DNA of 7,333 nt from Nitrosomonadales bacterium. Lineage in GTDB: Bacteria > Pseudomonadota > Gammaproteobacteria > Burkholderiales > SG8-41. The notes under the pieces are model-generated. The model was not told the origin of the DNA. It did not search any database and saw nothing but the letters and a program-made list of their open reading frames with translations. The first letter of the stretch is position 1; each line of letters starts with the position of its first letter. A program made the translations under genes and the position numbers. The stretch covers positions 1 to 7,333 of the forward strand of contig VFLF01000350.1 of NCBI GenBank assembly GCA_009885185.1. The letters run 5' to 3'. Shown here in pieces: positions 4,735 through 7,333 of the stretch.

Positions 4735-6276
4735 TTACGGCGAGCGGGGTTCCCTTGATGCGCTCTTGCGGACTTCGCGGAACAGCCAGACCCGGCCCAC
4801 GGTCTCCTCGCCGGCGGTAACCGCCAGATAATCCTGCTCGATCACGCGACCGTCGGCGAGAATAAACGATTCCCCCTTTACTTCCTCGCCCGCATTACGC
4901 ATGTCTGCGATACGGCGCAGAAACCCTTCCGGTCCAATAAAACCCTGCGACACCTGTTCCAGCAATTCGCTCACTGGCAACCCCTCGAGCGAATACGGCG
5001 CCGCGTCCACCGACAGGAGTGCGCAGAACGCGGGATTCACCTGCTGGATCTCGCCCGCATCGTTCTCAAGCAACACGCCCGTGTCAATTTGATCGACCAA
5101 CAACAGCAAGCGCACGCCATCAGCCTCCGCCTGCGTGGTGATACGCCGCAGTTCACCGGCATCGCGAACCGAGCCGCAGACGCCCTCAACTTCACCACTC
5201 GGCGAATACAACGGTGCAACCGTGACCTCAACCCATAGCGGACTGCCATCCTTGCGCGCAAATACCCCCTGCTGCTCGAAACGCAGCGCAGTGCCGTTGC
5301 AAACACCGCTCAACAGCGCGGCGATGGCTCGTCGGCTCTTGTCATCAAAAAAATCCGTCAACTGCCTGCCCACGGCCTCATTGGCGGCATAACCGGAAAA
5401 CTGCGACCACGGGGGACTCATATAAGTGCATACGCCGGTCTTGTCCACGCTGAACACCGGCGTACTCAAGCTCGTGAGTACCCGTCCGCTTCCGGTATCG
5501 ACCGCTGCCACGGGCGCTTCAGGCGCGGGCGGCGGGGCAACCTCGGCTTCTTCCCTGGCCGCCTGCTCGCTCGCGACCTTCTGCGCCGCCAGGGTCTTGG
5601 CAAATCGCGCCTTCAGCTCCAGCTCGATCCTCGGCGTGAGCTCCTTCACCAGCGCCGTGCGCACCTCCGCTTCAAGGCCAGGCCTCAGTGCCGCGATCAA
5701 TTTCGGTCGCAACTCATCTTCCAGCTTCGGGCGCAGCCGTTTGCGCAACTCTTCTTCGATGCGCGGCTGTAAGGCGATCACCAGCTTCTGGCGTATTTCC
5801 GCTTCGAGCTTAAGACGCGCCGTGCGCGCCTCGCGCGCCCGAGCCTCGTGATCGGCCGGCGTAGCCGAGCCCGGCGCCGATGACGACGCAGATGACGGAG
5901 ATGAAGCGGCAGGCGTACCCGCGGACTTGGTCGCCGCCGCGGCATCTTGTTGGTGGTCGTGAGTCTTTTTCGTGAAATCGAGTGTCAGCCGTAACTGGTT
6001 TTCCACTTCCTCCGACACGTTATCAGGCTTGGACGCCTCGGAAGGTCGTTCGACCAGCCGCACCAGGCCCGCTTCCTGCAATTCGCTGAATGCGGCACGG
6101 ATTTCCGTCTCCGAAGCACCCGACAACTTGGCCGCGGCTGTCAACTCGGCAACGTTCTTGGCGCCATCGACAAGCCGCAAAATGGACTGGAGTTTGGATG
6201 ACAGGCCGCCGCGGCCACGAGCAGCGTCTATACCTTTCAGCGTCTTCGACACTACTTGTTCTTCTTGAAGTTCCAT
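4735..6276 (-). CDS. Tandem-PAS signalling protein with winged-helix-like N-terminus and helical proline repeat
   Basis: This is a 513-residue soluble protein read from MELQEEQVVSKTLKGID. Residues about 22-78 look like a small winged-helix or helical domain (SKLQSILRLVDGAKNVAEL, then a terminal E-L-Q-E-A-G-L-V-R-L), a pattern found at the N-terminus of various proteobacterial regulators. Residues 80-142 are a Ser/Ala/Pro-rich linker. Residues 153-228 form charged helical repeats with regularly placed prolines. Another Ala/Pro/Glu linker follows (229-262). PAS1 lies at about 265-376 (PVFSVDKTGVCTYMSPPWSQF, then DGSPLWVEVTVAPLYSPSGEV) and PAS2 at about 385-503 (IDTGVLLENDAGEIQQVNPAF). It ends ten residues after PAS2 with no kinase, GGDEF, EAL or DNA-binding output and no membrane helix. 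The frame is open upstream to 6543, but that extension looks noncoding. An ATG at 6322-6324 is another possible start, adding 16 residues; neither start has a clear SD. The ligand or redox cofactor of the PAS domains is not deducible. Its neighbour is the receiver-kinase, for which it could be substrate or partner (inference). Confidence 0.85.
   Translation of the reverse strand: MELQEEQVVSKTLKGIDAARGRGGLSSKLQSILRLVDGAKNVAELTAAAKLSGASETEIRAAFSELQEAGLVRLVERPSEASKPDNVSEEVENQLRLTLDFTKKTHDHQQDAAAATKSAGTPAASSPSSASSSAPGSATPADHEARAREARTARLKLEAEIRQKLVIALQPRIEEELRKRLRPKLEDELRPKLIAALRPGLEAEVRTALVKELTPRIELELKARFAKTLAAQKVASEQAAREEAEVAPPPAPEAPVAAVDTGSGRVLTSLSTPVFSVDKTGVCTYMSPPWSQFSGYAANEAVGRQLTDFFDDKSRRAIAALLSGVCNGTALRFEQQGVFARKDGSPLWVEVTVAPLYSPSGEVEGVCGSVRDAGELRRITTQAEADGVRLLLLVDQIDTGVLLENDAGEIQQVNPAFCALLSVDAAPYSLEGLPVSELLEQVSQGFIGPEGFLRRIADMRNAGEEVKGESFILADGRVIEQDYLAVTAGEETVGRVWLFREVRKSASREPRSP
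5593..5820 (-). repeat. Degenerate 16-residue tandem repeats inside the PAS protein
   Basis: Residues 153-228 of the PAS protein divide into five units of 16, 12, 16, 16 and 16 residues. The loose pattern is L-x-P-x-[LI]-E-x-E-[LV]-[RK] followed by a basic-hydrophobic half. Unit starts are at residues 153, 169, 181, 197 and 213. Prolines 171, 183, 199 and 215 recur in register; the first unit lacks the proline and the second lacks four residues. This looks like a kinked amphipathic helical rod or oligomerisation stalk. Confidence 0.7.
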
Positions 6277-6617
6277 TGCTGTAAAAGTAACCGCCGCCGC
6301 TGGTGATTTCGAAATACGCCGCATGCCTAGCCTATATATGTAGTGTACCTCAATGCGCAGAATTTTGTATGCGCACCGTGTTTTCGCTGCTCGCCTATTC
6401 GAGAACGGTGGAAAATTGCTGCTCGAGAATCGCGCTAATACGCTCATAACATACCCCGCGCCGAACCACACGCAGGCGGTTAAAATCGACGATCGTGCTG
6501 GAGAGTCCCGCCGCGTTCCGGTAGCGGGACTCTCCATAGTCAACGGCCAGATCGCAGATTTCTTTAAGGATGCACTGAATAAGTCTGTGTGTGAAAAGCC
6601 AGTGCCTTAAAAATCAA
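6277..6617. other. Gene-free stretch between the YrdC-like gene and the PAS-protein gene
   Basis: I find no convincing gene in these 341 bp. The frame of the PAS gene stays open through most of it (to 6543), but the sequence is low-complexity and the strong inverted repeat at 6499-6536 lies inside. It should contain the terminator of the YrdC-like gene and the promoter of the PAS gene. TATATA (6333-6338) and TACACT (6347-6342, minus strand) are possible -10 boxes but lack acceptable -35 boxes. The part from 6540 to 6617 is visibly AT-richer than its surroundings. Confidence 0.5.
6499..6536. repeat. Perfect 13-bp inverted repeat with 12-nt loop
   Basis: TGGAGAGTCCCGC (6499-6511) is the exact reverse complement of GCGGGACTCTCCA (6524-6536), around the loop CGCGTTCCGGTA. 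It lies 82 nt past the stop of the YrdC-like gene and 220 bp upstream of the PAS-protein start. It could be a stem-loop terminator or mRNA-end stabiliser, but on the minus strand the first T-run (TTTT) comes only some 15 nt later, which is too far for a standard intrinsic terminator. An operator or a remnant of a small palindromic repeat element is also possible. Confidence 0.75.
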
Positions 6618-6671
6618 TTAGTTACGAGCATCCCAATTCAATTTTTGATACTTAATCAGTGTATCCTTAAT
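6563..6671. repeat. Imperfect 21-nt inverted repeat pair spanning the 3' end of the YrdC-like gene
   Basis: The arm at 6563-6583 (core AAGGATGCACTGAATAAG) matches the reverse complement of the arm at 6651-6671 at 18 of 21 positions. They are separated by 67 nt that include the gene's stop codon (6618-6620). The right arm lies within the coding sequence, in the codons for IKDTLIK. The similarity ends sharply at both sides. The pair may form a large mRNA stem or be terminal repeats of a decayed small insertion. Confidence 0.5.
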
Positions 6672-7214
6672 TTCGTCATGCATGTCCAGCATGCTGTAAC
6701 AGCTTCCCGTCATCGATACATTGGCCGAGGTGCCTACCATGGGCGCCCCATGCTCCCAGCACAAGGCCGCCAGACGGGTTCTGAGCGGGCCCGCATTCAG
6801 CAGCAGATTGAGCGTGCCGTCGAGCGTGCTTTGCCGCAAAACAAACGCATCCAGTTGACACAAATATGCGTGATCCGGCCAGTACGGCGCCACCACTGAC
6901 AGCGGCAAATCATGATCCACGGTAATGGCGCGAACCATCGCACGGCGGGATTCGTCGAGCACATGCAGCGCCTCGTGCGCCGCCCAGCCGCCGACGATAC
7001 CCATGGGCTTGCTAAAATCACGTCCCTTGGCGGTATAGATGCGACGCACAGATTCAGGCGTGGAGGCGACCAAGGCATAGGCCACGTCCAGCGGTATCAG
7101 CGCGACACCCCCGCCGCGCACCACGTCGAACACGCGCCGCGCGTCGCGTTCGACTTGCGCCGCATCCGGCACTGCCGTCAGCAGATCCGCAGTGTCAAAA
7201 TCCTCAGAAAGCAA
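6618..7214 (-). CDS. Sua5/YrdC/YciO-family protein, divergent
   Basis: This 198-residue protein belongs to the YrdC-like fold family, whose best known members (TsaC/Sua5) make threonylcarbamoyl-AMP from threonine, bicarbonate and ATP for tRNA t6A. Visible family features are GGGVALIPLDVAYALVAST (34-52), the basic nucleotide-binding KGRDFSKPMGI (63-73, a KxR...KP pattern) and the GTSANVSMTG motif (161-170, SxN). The usual PT-D/E-T-V-Y/F-GL motif is altered to PLDVAYAL, losing the conserved threonine, so it may be a paralogue acting on another substrate rather than the housekeeping enzyme. The frame is closed upstream by a TGA at 7223-7221. No ATG occurs near the N-terminus, so the start is probably the TTG at 7212-7214, inside the end of the upstream SDR gene (11-nt overlap, translational coupling likely). 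The C-terminus is AT-rich and short, ending LNWDARN; a slight truncation is possible. Family is certain, function is not. Confidence 0.85.
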   Translation of the reverse strand: MLSEDFDTADLLTAVPDAAQVERDARRVFDVVRGGGVALIPLDVAYALVASTPESVRRIYTAKGRDFSKPMGIVGGWAAHEALHVLDESRRAMVRAITVDHDLPLSVVAPYWPDHAYLCQLDAFVLRQSTLDGTLNLLLNAGPLRTRLAALCWEHGAPMVGTSANVSMTGSCYSMLDMHDEIKDTLIKYQKLNWDARN

Positions 7215-7333
7215 AGCGGCTCATGCCCCCATCCACCGGAATTACCGTGCCGGTAATGTATCCGGCCAGCGGCGACGACAGAAAAATTGCCAGATTCGCG
7301 ATTTCATCCGCCTCTCCAAAACGCCCGGCGGGA
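7204..7333 (-). CDS. Short-chain dehydrogenase/reductase, C-terminal 42 residues
   Basis: This gene is open to the right edge, so only the end is visible: a region beginning PAGRFGEADEIANLAIFLSS, then SPLAGYITGTVIPVDGG and the tail MSRFAF before TGA at 7204-7206. G-R-x-G-E-x-x-E-I-A-x-L-A-x-F-L-x-S and Y-I-T-G-x-x-x-x-V-D-G-G are the conserved C-terminal blocks of classical SDR enzymes such as 3-oxoacyl-ACP reductase (FabG) and many NAD(P)-dependent alcohol or sugar dehydrogenases. The Rossmann nucleotide site and the catalytic Ser-Tyr-Lys are outside the window, so the substrate cannot be told. The stop codon overlaps the start of the YrdC-like gene, indicating one operon. Confidence 0.92.
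   Translation of the reverse strand, partial: PAGRFGEADEIANLAIFLSSPLAGYITGTVIPVDGGMSRFAF

Noticed and set aside
3469..4758. Long plus-strand frames opposite the receiver-kinase
   Set aside because: The minus strand holds all kinase and receiver motifs in one frame; the antisense translations have no motif and no start signal.
6277..6543. N-terminal extension of the PAS protein to the ATG at 6543
   Set aside because: The added 89 residues have no domain character, contain the perfect inverted repeat, and would leave almost no room for a promoter. The sequence becomes protein-like only from MELQEEQ.
6353..6610. Plus-strand frame in the gap beside the YrdC-like gene
   Set aside because: It has 85 codons, no recognisable domain, runs through the inverted repeat and has no clear SD.
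1..7333. CRISPR arrays, tRNA or rRNA genes, complete insertion sequences
   Set aside because: No regularly spaced direct repeats, no tRNA-like or rRNA-like segment, and no transposase coding sequence were seen on either strand.

Overview
This is a roughly 57-58% GC proteobacterial window devoted almost entirely to signal transduction. The sequences of the pilG-pilH-pilI genes and their order ahead of a chemoreceptor suggest a betaproteobacterium (Nitrosomonadales/Burkholderiales type) or a related sulfur- or ammonia-oxidising gammaproteobacterium. This placement is inferred from protein resemblance only. All genes but one lie on the minus strand.

Layout from right to left, the direction of minus-strand transcription. 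At 7204-7333 is the C-terminus of a short-chain dehydrogenase/reductase. It overlaps by 11 nt a divergent Sua5/YrdC/YciO-family gene (6618-7214, TTG start). A 341-bp gene-free stretch follows (6277-6617), holding a perfect 13-bp-arm inverted repeat and a second, imperfect long inverted repeat that runs across the end of the YrdC-like gene. At 4735-6276 is a 513-residue soluble protein with a winged-helix-like N-terminus, a low-complexity linker, a proline-punctuated helical repeat and two PAS domains, but no recognisable output domain. A 288-bp gap carries a good sigma70-type promoter and leads into a receiver-Ser/Thr kinase fusion (3169-4446) and a 100-residue Hpt protein (2804-3106).

The only plus-strand gene is an OmpR/PhoB-family response regulator (2012-2740). 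It converges on the Hpt gene, with a small hairpin between them. It diverges from the pilG-pilH-pilI-chemoreceptor operon (1849 down to 1, running off the left edge), which is the start of a Chp/Pil-type chemotaxis cluster controlling type IV pili. The 162-bp divergent spacer has two perfect TATAAT hexamers facing away from each other, 17 bp apart, around a short dyad.

Working hypothesis: the window joins a pilus chemosensory pathway (PilG, PilH, PilI, receptor; the CheA-type kinase presumably lies past the left edge) to a second signalling set (PAS protein, receiver-kinase, Hpt, OmpR-type regulator). Four receiver domains and one Hpt are present but no histidine kinase, so phosphate must come from outside the window. 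The receiver-kinase with its adjacent Hpt is the best candidate for an unusual system: it could turn His-Asp phosphorelay input into Ser/Thr phosphorylation.
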